Shown here: positions 47,830 through 60,269 of the stretch, in pieces
How the letters are laid out: each line of letters opens with the position of its first letter
How positions within the stretch are numbered: the stretch's first letter is position 1
Assembly (NCBI GenBank): GCA_035772735.1
Contig: JASDFA010000010.1
Span: forward strand, 153,452,501-153,516,500
Direction of reading: 5' to 3'
DNA: 64,000 bases
Source of the DNA: Datura wrightii
Lineage: Eukaryota; Streptophyta; Magnoliopsida; Solanales; Solanaceae
Translations under genes and position numbers: made by a program
Notes under the pieces: model-generated
Seen by the model: the letters and a program-made list of their open reading frames with translations, nothing else
Told to the model about the DNA's origin: nothing
Database searches by the model: none

Positions 47830-48520
47830 CTATTTTTTATTCTCATCTTCAAGTTGTCTCGTTTTTCCTTCTTGCTCATTCAGCTTCTCAATGTAAGCTT
47901 CAATTTGGCAAGCTTTTTGCAATATAAAAAAGCTTAATATGTCTTCATCTTTTGTTCTTCGACAAACTACTCTTGACTATGCTTCTCTACATTTTCGTGC
48001 ACATCCAATTTGCCTTCAATCTCGGGGATTTTCTCCAATAACTTGGAAGCCATGAACACTGATCATGGACTAATTTCTCATCAATTCACCAAAAAAGTTG
48101 CACAACTTTGATTTCTACAAGAGAAAAGTATATATTCAGTGGACAAATTTTACATTTACAATAATGTCAATCTAATATTATATCTTTTCTTTTGATGCAA
48201 CTCTATAATTTGAATCTTCGTCCATTTTCATGCTACTACAATTCATCCCTAAGTTTGGAATCTTCGTCGTTACACAATAAACTCCCAACTTACTGAAGGC
48301 CTAAGAAGCTTTCTTCGTCAATCCGTTGTTGGATTCGACAGGTAAGACTCTATCAATTGGTATAATCTGAAGTGGAGTCAGAGTCGCAAGCGAAAAACAG
48401 ATATCGAGAAATAACACTTGTGAAGCACACGACATCACCAACTAATTATAGCTCCGACGGCAGTCCAAATAGCATCGCTGCAGTATTATCCAGCTTCTCG
48501 TCGGATGCAGTAGACGTCAT
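47830..48520 (-). pseudogene. Decayed coding fragments inside the MULE (possibly captured)
   Basis: Minus-strand pieces read like protein. MTSTASDEKLDNTAAMLFG starts at 48520. MASKLLEKIPEIEGKLDVHE starts at 48053 and stops after 28 residues. A later helical piece, LQKACQIEAYIEKLNEQEGK, ends in a stop at 47830. The last two are charged and coiled-coil-like. They are broken by stops and do not belong to the transposase. Capture of host gene pieces is common in MULEs, but no source gene is recognised. Confidence 0.35.
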
Positions 48521-48880
48521 AAATATCTAGAGGTTTTGAAAATAGATCTAATATTTAATCCTATCAAGATTTATTAATTTGTAAATTAGGGCTAAGATCA
48601 CATGGTTACAAAGGTGAAAGGTTCTCTGAACACGGCAGAAAGACGTTGGAATTAATTAACGGAGTAAAATTATGTATGATTAGTTAGGGCACCAACTAAT
48701 TAATTAATTAATAATATGAGTGAAATTTCATTTTACCCTTCAATAATAACTCAACTAATCTAAAATTATGGATCAATGATTGAAACTTGAGATAAAAAAA
48801 TGAAAATGTCCATCGTTCAATATTGGAGGAGCCATTTATTTTTTAAAGTAAAGTTAGAGACGTAAAATGATTTTTATCCA

Positions 48881-49591
48881 TAATCTTTTCACAAAGTTTT
48901 AATTTTCTGATACCCAATCCGAAGAATAATTAAAAATACAGATTCTGGAGAATTCTATAGCGGCGTGCTACAAAATGATGTTATCCACAAATATATCTCA
49001 GCAGTGTATTTTTTAAAAAACAATAAGATGTCTTATTTTTTATCATTTTAAATTAAAAATTAATAACTTTTTAAAAATATTCTATATGTAAAATGATATC
49101 CTTATAGCATATAAAAATGAAAATTTTCATACTAAAAATTTATAAAAGAACTTGTTAAATATTTCTCCGTTTTATTTTTTTCAGTGCGTGAATTACCATC
49201 TATAATAATATAGGGAGGTTACATAAATCAACTTTTTAAAATAACACTTACAAAATTTATAATAATTTTTTAAATTACATAATATACAATATATATTTTA
49301 TAAATAAGTAAAGAAATAAATATCTTAAATATGATATTGTTTTTATAAATAAGAAATTAATTATTTCTTTTATAATTAAAAAAGATTAAATATAAAAATA
49401 TTTAATATTTAATAAAATTATTTCATATTAATTCTTTATTCTTACTTTTTAATTAGGAAATCATTAATATCAGACACTATAAATATTTCATTACTATATA
49501 ACATATACCGTATATAATATTATTATTATATGATAACTGATATATACTATATATAATATTTTTCTTATGTATATTATATTCAAATACTATC

Positions 49592-49642
<51 letters not shown>

Positions 49643-49764
49643 AGCATGCATTATTGTATTCATATACTAGATATATGAAGAAGCAAATACATTATTTATA
49701 ATATTATTTATATATTGTATACTATATGTCAATTTTAAATTTTTATTAAGTTTCTAAAAATATA
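48881..49764. other. AT-rich intergenic DNA with a TA microsatellite
   Basis: Contains a (TA)n run at about 49593-49638. No gene is seen. Confidence 0.7.
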
Positions 49765-50426
49765 CTGCCTCCGTTTTAAAATAAGTGGTGGTTTTAGTTT
49801 GGGTACAACCCTTAAGAAAACTACTCATTCTTAGAAAGTAAAAATATATTTTTATGCACTCACGCTTATAATATATTTAGCCAAGCTTCTCAAATCAGCT
49901 TATTTTGAGAATTGCTTTTTCCAAAAGTGTTTATCAAAAAAATACTTTTGGTGAGAAGCCGTTTGTGTTTGACCAATAAATTTAAAAAGCATTTTGAACA
50001 ACAATTAGTGTTTGGCCAAACTTTTGAAAAGCACCTCTAAGTGTATTTTTCACAAAAGTGATTTTCAAATAAGTGTGTTTGGGAGAAGCTACTTTTTTAA
50101 GCTTCTGAAAAACAGCTTCTACTACTCACTAAAATCACTTATTTTCTCTCGAATGCTTGGCCAAACACCTCATTTTTTAAAATCAGTGTTTTTTAGGAAA
50201 AATAAGCATTTTTGACCTCCAAGAAGTTTGGCCAAACAGGCAATTAATAAATATTTAGAAAATAATGTAACTTTTTCGTATTTTCTTGGTTATATAAAGT
50301 TCTCTCCATTTAAATAAGGATAAAATTGAAAGAAAATCATTAATGTCTTCTTGATTACGTAAAATACCACTTATTTTGAAATAAAATCAAAAGGTTAAAA
50401 CATCACTTATTTTAAAACGAAGGTAG
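49765..50426. mobile_element. Stowaway-like MITE carrying a nested MITE
   Basis: The left end CTGCCTCCGTTTTAAAATAA and right end (minus strand CTACCTTCGTTTTAAAATAA) are inverted repeats fitting the Stowaway consensus CTCCCTCCGT, next to TA dinucleotides. A second copy of the family lies at 52486-52778. The insert 49871-50241 explains its greater length. Confidence 0.75.
49871..50241. mobile_element. hAT-like MITE (TTTGGCCAA type)
   Basis: The right end on the minus strand reads GCCTGTTTGGCCAAACTTCT. The left end has AGCCAAGCTTCTC. Internal GTTTGGCCAAAC and AAAAGCAC words recur in both directions. It sits inside the Stowaway-like MITE, so it inserted later. An open frame across it is incidental. 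Confidence 0.65.
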
Positions 50427-52340
50427 AATAATAGTGACGGTGGAGAGATTTTTAAAAAATTAAAAATGGAGAAGAGAGAGATTCTTGAAAAACAGATAAA
50501 AATGAAGAAGAAAAGAGGGATTTTTGAAATTTAAAAAAAAAATAAATATGAGGAAGAGAGAGAAATTTTTGGAAAACAAAAATAGAAAAGAAAGAGGGAT
50601 TCTTGAAATTTTTGAAAAAATAAATACGAAGAGAAAAATTCTTAATATTTTTAAAAGAACAAATATGAAGAAGAGAAGATTTTTAAAATTTTTGAAAAAA
50701 AAAATGGAGAAAATAGTAATATTTTATGATATTTTGTGTATTTAAATTCTTATATCAACTATATAATTTTTTATTTATATTTAACTAAAATAAATATTTT
50801 AGAGAAATAAAAATTATATAAAATATAATTTAAAAAATAAAACTTTAAATAATTTATATCTATATAATATTTTTAAAATAATTATAATTTTTATAATCAT
50901 CATTTATAAAAGTGATATTTCTATTATATAGAAATATGAAAAGATAGACGACCAAGGGCATTATAGTTATTTTCTTAAAAAAAATATTTATTGTTTGTTT
51001 ATTTGTCATTGCCTCAAGCTTGAATCTTGATGACTAATTTTTAATGATAAAACAATTAAGCATATATTTTTAAATGCCAAACGTATCCCAAATGATGGGA
51101 CATCTTACATGAACCTCACATTTTCTCATCATGATTTTTCTTATGGAGTGAAATTTAATTATCTATAAAAATATAAAATTAATAATTAATGCTTAGTTGC
51201 ATATTTAATTATTGCAAAAAATAATTATAATAATAAAATAATATTTTAAAAGAATTTAAAAGGTATTCATTTTTATTTGAAACTAATTATAAATTATAAA
51301 CTTTCATATATTTAAAAGTAATTTTAAATTATGATTTATTAAAAACTCAAAAATTGATTTAAGCAATATTTTTTGTTCATATTATATTAGAATATTATAT
51401 TTTGTATTCTTAAATAATATAATAACTTTATATAAATAATATTACACTATAAAATAAAGAATTTGTTATTATCAGGTCTAATGATATATAAAAAAATATT
51501 TATAATGTTAAAATAAGATAAGTTAAATATTATAATAAAATAAATAAATTCACTTATTTCATGATTAATTTATAATTTAATTTTTCATTAGATGTATGGT
51601 TTCATACAAAAATGTGATTAATTAGAATTTGTGTCGCGTACTGCCTATTTTAGGAAAATGCTCTTTACCAAAAATATTTTTATACGCACAACTTAAAATC
51701 GAGATCTTCAGAGAAGCAGACTCATCTGTTACTTCACATCCTTTAGTGATCCATGAATAATTTTCAACTAATAATAAATTGTCTTAAAATTTATCTTTTT
51801 TAAATTATGTTATTTCAATATGAAAATTAACTTAATGACATATTTATAAAACAAAAACAATTCTTATCTTCTTAAAATGCATTATTTTATTTACTTATAT
51901 ATTAAATTAGTTACAGAAGGCTATAACTTTTTTATTGATAAAATAAATACATATAATTTATGAAATTATATGCAAATGTTTATTATTTTATCACCAATTA
52001 ATGTCATTTAAAATGAGTTATATAAAATATAATTTTAGTTACCTCATTAAAATCTATGACTTATATCACATTAATTTTTATTAATATTTTTAGAGTTCTT
52101 TTTGTTTGAGGCAGTACATTGTCTCATCATGCATGTAAATCCCTTTGGAAGCTCTTTTTATTTATTGTGCTAAATTTTCTCTTGATTTTATAATGCATAA
52201 GATCATTCAAATTAAAGTTATAAAATTTTACCATCTTTATCGTGTGTATTAACTTTGCGATATTTAATTTCCTATCCATAAGTTGCGTTAGTAAAGGCGA
52301 GGGAGTTAGTTTCAGTAGCTATAGACGTACAAAAAAAATA
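50427..52340. other. AT-rich intergenic DNA; purine-rich quasi-repeat at its start
   Basis: 50460-50715 is a degenerate repeat of about 55 bases rich in GAAGAGAGAG and TTTTTGAAATTT words. The remainder is AT-rich with no gene seen. Confidence 0.6.
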
Positions 52341-52485
52341 AATGGAATATTTTAAAAAGGGAAAAGGGTCAAATTTACCCCGCTACTTTTGAAAATTGGC
52401 TATGTTTACCCTTCGTCATATTATTGGGTCATATTTACCCCGCCGTTATGAAAGTTTTCATACACAAATTTTATTCATTCATGAA

Positions 52486-52778
52486 GTTATAACTTATTTC
52501 AAAATAAGTAGGGTTTTTAGCTTGTGTACGTCTCTTAAGAAAACTATTCGTTCATAAAAAGTAAAATATATTTTTACCAATTTATTTTTAATAATTACTT
52601 TTAAAATGATGTAATTCTTTAATATTTTATTGATTATGGAAAAGAAAATTATTTAAATAAGAATAAATTAAAAGAATATTATTAATATCTTCTTTAATTA
52701 TGTAAAATATTATTTATTTTAAAATAAAATTTAAAAATTTAAAAATTTAAAATATCATTTATTTTAAAATTGAAGGCG
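52486..52778. mobile_element. Second Stowaway-like MITE copy
   Basis: Matches both sides of the element at 49765-50426 (for example CTCTTAAGAAAACTA and ATCTTCTTTAATTATGTAAAA) without the nested insert. The ends TTATTTCAAAATAAGTAG and TTATTTTAAAATTGAAGG are degraded. Confidence 0.6.
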
Positions 52779-52865
52779 TGTAAAAATAACAAGTGAAGTC
52801 AAATTTGAGGGTTTTGGTTATATACTTGGCTCTTTTCCTATGATGAACTAAATTCAATGCATTAA

Positions 52866-53078
52866 TTGAAGGCACTTACACAAATTTTGCTTTTGGATAT
52901 TTCAGCCGGATGGGTGACGAATGACGATTGGGTTTTGTTAAGGGGATGTGGACGCTTTGGGAATATAAGTCACCACTTTCTTGTGAATATGTTGAAACTT
53001 AAAACCATCAAAACTACTACGTACAGGAATCGTGGCACTGACGATGATACTCATGGCTGCTACATATTCGATTCCTAA
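52866..53078 (+). other. Unassigned 70-codon frame with higher GC content
   Basis: The stretch 52860-53095 is clearly less AT-rich than its surroundings and has an open frame containing ISAGWVTNDDWVLLRGCGRFG and ending in TAA. No domain is recognised. It may be a leftover exon or gene fragment; there is no direct evidence of expression. Confidence 0.25.
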
Positions 53079-53095
53079 ATCTCCATTCGGCAGCT

Positions 53096-54028
53096 TTTAA
53101 TTCTTCTTTTTTTCTTTATTCAATCTTAAATTTTAATTTATTTTTTAAAAATAATAATTTTATTATATTATTTTAAATATAATAAATTGATTAATTAAAA
53201 TATATATATTAACAATAACTCTAACGGTAGAATTTCAGAAGGCCATTTCAAGTTTAAGCTTAGGATGAGTCTAGGAGTGGAGCGTTTACAAATAATTTGA
53301 AATATAAATGAAAGGCATAGATTTATAAAATATTTATTTTAGAATTTAAAATGTAAGTTCGTAGTGTAAAAACATAAATTTTGGTCATAAAAATGTAAAT
53401 CTCCGGCATAAAAGTTTACGCAGCCCGAATGTTACATTTGAATTTAACTATTTTAAAAGTATTTTTTCCACCAAACACATTTTTTATTATTAGTGTAATG
53501 ACATTTATACTTTATGCTATTGTGTTTTATGTAGAAGTGATTTTTCCTAAAATATATAAATAAAGAAAGCAACTCTCATAGAAATGTCATTGTCATAAAT
53601 AGGTTTTTAGATGATTATGTCTGAAATTGATGCGATAGAGATTTTATAACATTATAAGTTTTATGCAACTTATCGATGTTTTCTCATCATTCTTACACTT
53701 TTTATCCTTCTTCTTTTTCAAAATATATAAATAAATAAATAATAATCAGTGCAAATATTAGTTGACGGTAAGGACTAGTAAATGTGGAGACTAATGATGA
53801 AGTGAATGATGATTTTATTTTAAAGATTATCTCAATTATTATCATTTTGTTATTGTTATCTAGTCTCAAATAATAATTATAATATTTCTTACTATATTAT
53901 TGATGATTTATTTGAATTTATTTGTAGAATTATTGAATACATTACTTTTGCTTATTTTCTTAATAAAATTATAAAATTGAAGATACGTGAGATATATACC
54001 CCTAGATCCATTGGACATATACACCATG
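53096..54028. other. AT-rich intergenic DNA, nothing recognised
   Basis: No gene or element boundary is seen until the LTR-like terminus at 54029. Confidence 0.6.
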
Positions 54029-55880
54029 TGTCACGACTTGATTTCTGATCAAGTCGTGACTGGCACCCGGTGCCTTATCTTGACCGAGCAGATCATTCTG
54101 GCTTTCTATGTGTTCTTATTCAAATAAAAAAAAATGTGTCCCAATACAATTCTTTGAAAAGTAAATATAATATTTGGATCTCAAACTTAAGTAAATATTC
54201 TGAAAAGTGTATTTAAATGTGTTTATGCACTTTTATATCATCGTACAACATATGAATGATGTGAAAACATAACCCTAATTCTAAGACTGTCTATGAAGCT
54301 TCTAAACTGAAGATAGTGACTATATAAAAGTAATAACTTAAATAAGAATATATATATCCCCATCGAGAGCAAGAAGTGGAGCTACCAAAAGCATGGAAAA
54401 TGAGAAATCTCTAGCTTGTAGTCTGCTCGTCTACAAAACCGGCCCCTACGTTGTACCGCAGACCAACGCAGGTTCCCAAAAGAGAACGTCAGTATAATCC
54501 AGAGTCTCAACACCCCCTTCACTAAGATTAAAACGAGGTTTAAGTAAACATGTCTAAAATAACATAATCTCTAAAATGAGACAATTCATAAAAACTCATG
54601 CAAATAATATCACATTTAAGCAATCACCACTAGAAATTTCTTAGTGAAGTACATTTTTTTCTTTATCTTTTAGATAGTTGCAATCAACTAAATTTTTTTT
54701 TAGTTACACCCAGTGGGCAATTAGTAATCTTTTATACGGCTACTCGTAGCTCTTTATTCGACTACCAAATTTTTTGTGCCTCATTATGAAATATTAGCAA
54801 CTCTTTGTACGACTGCTTGTAACCCTTTGTACGGTCACCATCTATTTTGAGCCTTATTATGACAAAATTAGTAACCCTTTATACGTTACCATTTCATTAA
54901 GGTTTGATTTTAATTCTTTAGCTTTACAATCTTTAGGCTTTTAACTCAAACATATTGTGTGACACTTAAATCACATTATAACGTTCTTCACTTTTGAAGC
55001 AAAACAAAATATATATCAAATCTTTACATTTCATGTCAAGTATACAGAGAACTTCAAACTTACATAATTTCATGAATAACTATGAATACAGAGATGTGAC
55101 TTTGAAAGTTTAAAAGAACACTGTTTTCATAACTGATAACAGGTAATGCTTAACTCAAATAAAATATGGATAATGTGAGCTCACTCGCTCCAATTAAATC
55201 CAATATTTCATTAAACACTTTGTGGGCATAACTTTGTGAGGAAAGAACTTTAGTAAAGACAATAAGGTTAACTTTTATACTTCCCAATAATAATCAACAA
55301 TTCAATCTACATAATAATTGGGTTCAATTTACATCAGTACAAACTTAAAGAATTTAACTTTATTCACAATTCTTTGGTCTTAAGAAAATTTCACTTGGAA
55401 TTCAATTTAAAATATTAGTTAGTCTTGATTAACTCATCAAATCCCCTCATAGCGTATATATGTATATATATTATTTTTTTCAACTTAACTCATCACTTTT
55501 TTCAAAATTATCATTTTTATCAAAGTAAAACTTTATTCACTGCTCAAGCTCCAATTTATTTGCAAGTAAGAATTAATTATTTTTATAATAAAATATATAT
55601 TTTAATAAGGAGAAAATAAAAGTAAAAGAGAAATAAAGAGATTATTACCTGCTGCGTTAATGGCAGAATGTAGCCGAAACAGAAGGTGCGTTAAAGTTGC
55701 AGGAAACTGGGTGAAACGAATGTTGCCCCTAGTTTTAATTGTTTTAGGTTACCGCTTGCCCTTTTTTTTTTTTAAAATTTAAATTCTCTTTTCTTTTCTT
55801 CTTTTTTCTTTTTGTTTTGTTACACGTAGAAGCCAATATTTGGCAATATGGGCGTGGCCACTTAATTCATTTAGGCCATC
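54029..55880 (-). mobile_element. Gypsy LTR (probably solo), right edge uncertain
   Basis: Begins TGTCACGACTTGAT and continues to GTGACTGGCACCCGGTGCC, the same terminal structure as the gypsy LTRs at 35551 and 39797. Near 54490 is an AACGTCAGTATAAT block like theirs. No gag or pol is nearby. The flank before it is CCATG. No matching copy was found to the right, so the end is estimated from expected length and the loss of similarity. Confidence 0.6.
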
Positions 55881-57670
55881 ACACTATTTTAGTTACTCGT
55901 TTTAATGTATGCACCTCCTGCGTATTTTTTATAAATTTTTAAAAATAGTATAAATAATATTTAATAGATGTATTTATTTAATAATATAAGAATTTTAAAA
56001 AAAATTATAAATGTCAATTTAATAAATGATCATGATTAAGAGTTTGATTTAATCTAATAATTTTTTCTTCAATTTGTTCTAATAGTTGCTTTATTAAACC
56101 AAAGCATCGTAAAAAATAATATTTGATTGAATGATAAAAAAGTCATTCATTTTAACATGAGCACTTAAATACATGCATTATATGTATATTTCATGTTATA
56201 AAAAATTTGTATTACTATACACTATTAATAGATTAACATTTAGCATTATAAAGACACATTGTAATATAAAATTGTATAGTAGATTAGAACATATAGTATA
56301 AGTTATTCGTTTAAACAACTAACACTTAGAAAATTATTTTTGTAATTGATTATTAAGGAATTGTTATGCCACCAAACTAAGAAAGACTCATCAAAATTAG
56401 TTAAAATAACCGCTAATGTTTGCATTATGGTAAGTTGTTTATATCACACTTAAAAGACCCTATTAATGCGGGATGTTTTGTGCATCAGAATGCCCTTTTT
56501 TTAATTGTATTTTCAAAAGTCCTAAACATAAGATTATTTTGCACATCTTAATGCCTTTTAAATTTATAAATATTAAAATTTTCTATATATAAAATAAGAA
56601 AGAATTTAATATATAAAATTTAATTAATTTTAAAATTTTAAATATTAAAAAAGTAATTAAATTACTATTTTGCAAGTGTAAGCTCTATTTAAAAAGGGTA
56701 AAAGGGTGAACGACATTTTGTTATGGTGTTTTATACTTTAAATATTTAGCAACAACTTAATTTTAAACTTTTTATTTTATTCTTTATAAGATGATTTCAG
56801 CTCAAAAAAATTTATTATCAAAATTAGTAAAAACAAAACTCTATTTTTAAAAGGTTAAAAAAGTAAATGACAGTTTGCTATGAGACTTCATACTTTAAGT
56901 ATTTAGTTATAACATTAGTTTAAAATTTTTATTTTGACCCTTTATGAGATGATTTCGATACAATTTTTTTTTTTATTCTTAATCTATATGTTTAATCAAA
57001 CACCTTCACATAAATTAAAATAAAAAAAATAATATAAATTTAATTAAAGAGTGTAAATAATAAGAACACTTGATTAATTAAAATAATTAAAAGAATGTTG
57101 GCCATAACACAGTTTTCTTACTGATAAATTTGTTATTGTCTTAAATCCGTTCAGTATCAATATTATACCGCTTTTACTAACTGCCTTGACTCTTCTAACA
57201 TTTTATAAATACTGGTTGACTTTGTACTATAAGCACTCTTGTACTACGTAAAGGTACTTCTAAATATCTTATAGAAAATATATTTTTACTGTAACCCAAC
57301 TCATTTATTGCTTCCTGGTGAATATAATTTGAAATTTGAAATATACTCTCACAATTAGGGCTGATCATAAAATATTGAAAATTAAATTATTGAATCGAAT
57401 TGAAAATTTTGATAATTTGTCATTCGGTAATTCTATATTAGGAATTAAAATTTTAAAATTACGTACGATATTTAAATTCGGATTCTATATGAGATATTTG
57501 TATCATTTGATATTTGGTATTTTCGAAAGAGAAAATTATATAAAATAATATTATAAGACTTTTAATTACAAGTTATACCAACACTTTGATTTATTTACTA
57601 AAGTAACAATTAATTTATAAATATATTAATATTGTGGTATAAGGTAGTTACTTTTACTATCATGTAATAT
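55881..57670. other. AT-rich intergenic DNA with a two-copy tandem repeat
   Basis: About 56690-56800 and 56850-56960 are diverged direct copies with a period of 158 bases (TATACTTTAAATATTTAG and ATGATTTC landmarks). No gene is seen. Confidence 0.6.
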
Positions 57671-57965
57671 GGTTAAAAAAATATTTTTTCTTTTTTATAG
57701 CATAAATATTTATGAGAAATATTTACTGCACATCAAATCAAATTAGGAGTGTGATTTTTTCTCTCTCCTAATACGGTTAAAAAAATATTTTTCATTTTTA
57801 TAGCACAGATATTTATGAAAAATATTTATTGCACATCAAATCAAATTAGGAGTGTGATTTTTCTCTCCTAATACAGTTAAAAAAATATTTTTACTTTTTT
57901 ATAGCATAGATATTTATGAAAAATATTTACTGCACATCAAATCAAATCAGGAGTGTGATTATTAT
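57671..57965. repeat. 103-bp tandem repeat, nearly three copies
   Basis: Units start GGTTAAAAAAATATTTTT at 57671, 57775 and 57876 (periods 104 and 101). They share GCACATCAAATCAAATTAGG and AGTGTGATT. The copies are very similar, suggesting recent amplification. Confidence 0.9.
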
Positions 57966-58144
57966 CTCTTCTAAACTAATTTATTTCCTTCTGCAATAAC
58001 TATTCTTCTTCATTAACTTCTAAACTTTTAACTAACGAAGAGGTTGTCTTCTCCAAATCATCAACTTCTAAACCTTCATCAAACAAAGAGTCCATCTTCT
58101 CCTAAGCTTCATATTCGATAAAATTCAATTTTTTTCATTTTTTT

Positions 58145-58840
58145 TGTCTTATGTTGATTTATTTTTTATTTTTCTTTGAGTTTTATATAATGTAATATTG
58201 TTATCAAGATTAGTGGTTCAAATATTTGCTAAATAGTTAGAAATTGATAATGCATTATTTTTTTAGAAATAAATTTTGTTTTATGAATCTGTATTTTGTT
58301 TGTTGATTTATTGGTTGACAAGTTGATTACATATTGGTATAGATTAAGGTTAAAAGATTCGTTTTCAAGTCATTTACTGCCATATTTGTTATTTGTATTA
58401 TAGTTGAAATTTATAAATATTTAGAAATTGATACTAAATATTTTTATACACGTTCTTTTAATTTTTTTAGTCTTATGTTGATATGTTGATATATTTTTGT
58501 GGTTTATATAATGTTAGTTTATGTTGATAAGTTGGTTTGAAGGATCTAGACATTTAATACCAATTTCTAAACATTTATAACTCTCAAGTATAATACAAAT
58601 AACAGATATAACAGTAAATAACTTTAAAATCAAAATATTAACTATAATCTATACCAATATATAATCAACTTGTCAATCAATAAATCAACAAACAAAATAC
58701 AGATTCATAAAGCAAAATTTATTTTCAAAAAAAATATACTGTATTACCAAGTTCTAACCATTTTACAAACAATTGAACCACTAATATTGATAACAATATT
58801 ACATTATATAAAAGCTCAAAAAACAAATCAACATAAGATA
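58145..58840. repeat. Long inverted repeat (arms about 290 bp)
   Basis: The left arm 58145-58441 and right arm 58549-58840 are reverse complements with roughly 85 percent similarity by eye, separated by about 105 bases. Landmarks are TATAATGTAATATTGTTATC with its complement near 58790, and ATGAATCTGTATTTTGTTTG with its complement near 58700. The sequence from 58860 repeats part of the right arm again in direct orientation. No coding sequence is seen. Confidence 0.85.
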
Positions 58841-59628
58841 AAGAAATAAAAATACCATTTTCTAAAAATATGTAATACCAAATTCTAAACAAATTATAAA
58901 TCCAAACTATAAACATATGCAATAAACAGCTCTAAAATCAAATTTCAACAAATAAGATATACCAACATATAAACAAATTATCAATGATTAACCCAACAAA
59001 GAAATACGGAGTTATAATTAAATATTTAAGATAGAGGACCAAAAAAATAATTGGCTTGTTTTAAATTAGCCGCGCGACGGGCAGTTTGATTTGAAAACGC
59101 GCAATAGTGACAGTAAATATGAACAATGAAGAAACACTTACGCGATCTCGCAAAAAAAAAAAAAAAACGCACTAGTGCAGTAACTGAAAAATATATGGAA
59201 TGCAACAGTTAATGTACATGTGTGATTCTTGAAATTTTTAAATAATCATTCATTTTTTAAAAACCAAATCTGATAGTTTAGGTAAATATTTGTTTGCTAT
59301 ATTTGAAAACATAAAACTATTGATATTTCTTGTAATTATTACTCTATAATTGTATATTTATATTATTTTCCCTTTCTGAAATACCGAATTATTTACGAAA
59401 TAAAAGGTCAATTATAAATTATAACTGGCCTATACATCAACTGACCCATCAGTACAAGCCCAAAGAGAAAATTAAAGACTAAACATAAACAACCCACAAA
59501 CGTATATATCTAGAGATGCTAACAGAGGAGATGATCATTTGATTTTCCTCTTTTCATTTTGTTGGCTTCTAATCAAATATTCAAAGTGATAACATGTTGA
59601 CAATTATTGTAGCGAGGGGTAATATTTC
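58841..59628. other. Intergenic DNA, nothing recognised
   Basis: Contains a weaker third copy of the right arm (to about 59000) and a short GC-richer patch near 59065-59150. No gene is seen. Confidence 0.5.
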
Positions 59629-60154
59629 TGTTAGGACTCAAAAATTCAGGTATTATGGAATTTAGTCAAATAATGTTATAATGACAACAACAAATATAAT
59701 ACTAAGTTGATAATAACAACAATTAAAGCTTATAAAGAAGACACAAATTTAACGTAGTTTGGTCAGTGTAACCTAGTCCACAGGCGGAGAGGAGCAATTT
59801 CACTATATCAATACTCCAATATCCCAAATACCCCAAGAGAATAACCTCACAAGATCACTCCAAAGAAAGGATTCACACAAGTGTTTCCCAACACTAACTC
59901 TCTTATAAAATACTCTAAAATAAAGGAAGAGAAGAAAGAAACAAGAGAATGAAAGACTCTTGAATTTGTTGGTGCGTTCTTGGAATGAAGAAATGACACT
60001 CCTTTTATAGGAGCAAAATTTGGGCTCCAAGTAGAATAATAAAGAAAATAACAAATGATCAAATTTTCTTTATCACATAACCAAATTTTGGCTCTAAGAA
60101 AAAATATGCGACCAAATAATTTTGGCACATGCCAAATAAGGCTACATCTTACCA
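59629..60154 (-). repeat. 3' LTR of the second copia element
   Basis: 526 bp from TGTTAGGACTC to CATCTTACCA. On the minus strand it is preceded by AAAGTGGAGAT, a plausible polypurine tract, and starts TGGTAAGATG. Only one LTR is visible, so the limits come from the TG/CA ends and the tract. Confidence 0.65.
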
Positions 60155-60269
60155 ATCTCCACTTTGGACTAATTTTGACTGATATAGTAAATATGCTCCA
60201 CCTTCTTCACAAAAGCCCATATAGGCTAAATCACTGTTCATAAATATCAATCAAGTTCAAGCAAAGCTT

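Larger units (their letters stand above)
42794..48880 (+). mobile_element. Mutator-like element (MULE) with 253-bp terminal inverted repeats
   Basis: The 253-bp left end (42794-43046, starting TGGGTAAAAATTG) and right end (48628-48880, starting TGGATAAAAATCA on the minus strand) are inverted repeats of equal length with high similarity. Between them are a MuDR-type transposase pseudogene and about 2.6 kb of other sequence. Flanks of TGATATTTT and TAATCTTTT agree at 7 of 9 bases, but shifted by one from the edge, so the 9-bp target duplication is only possible. Confidence 0.9.

Noticed and set aside
50012..50215. 67-codon frame
   Set aside because: It falls within a hAT-like MITE and has no domain.
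50524..50745. Lysine-rich 73-codon frame
   Set aside because: It lies in a degenerate purine-rich repeat and reflects base composition only.
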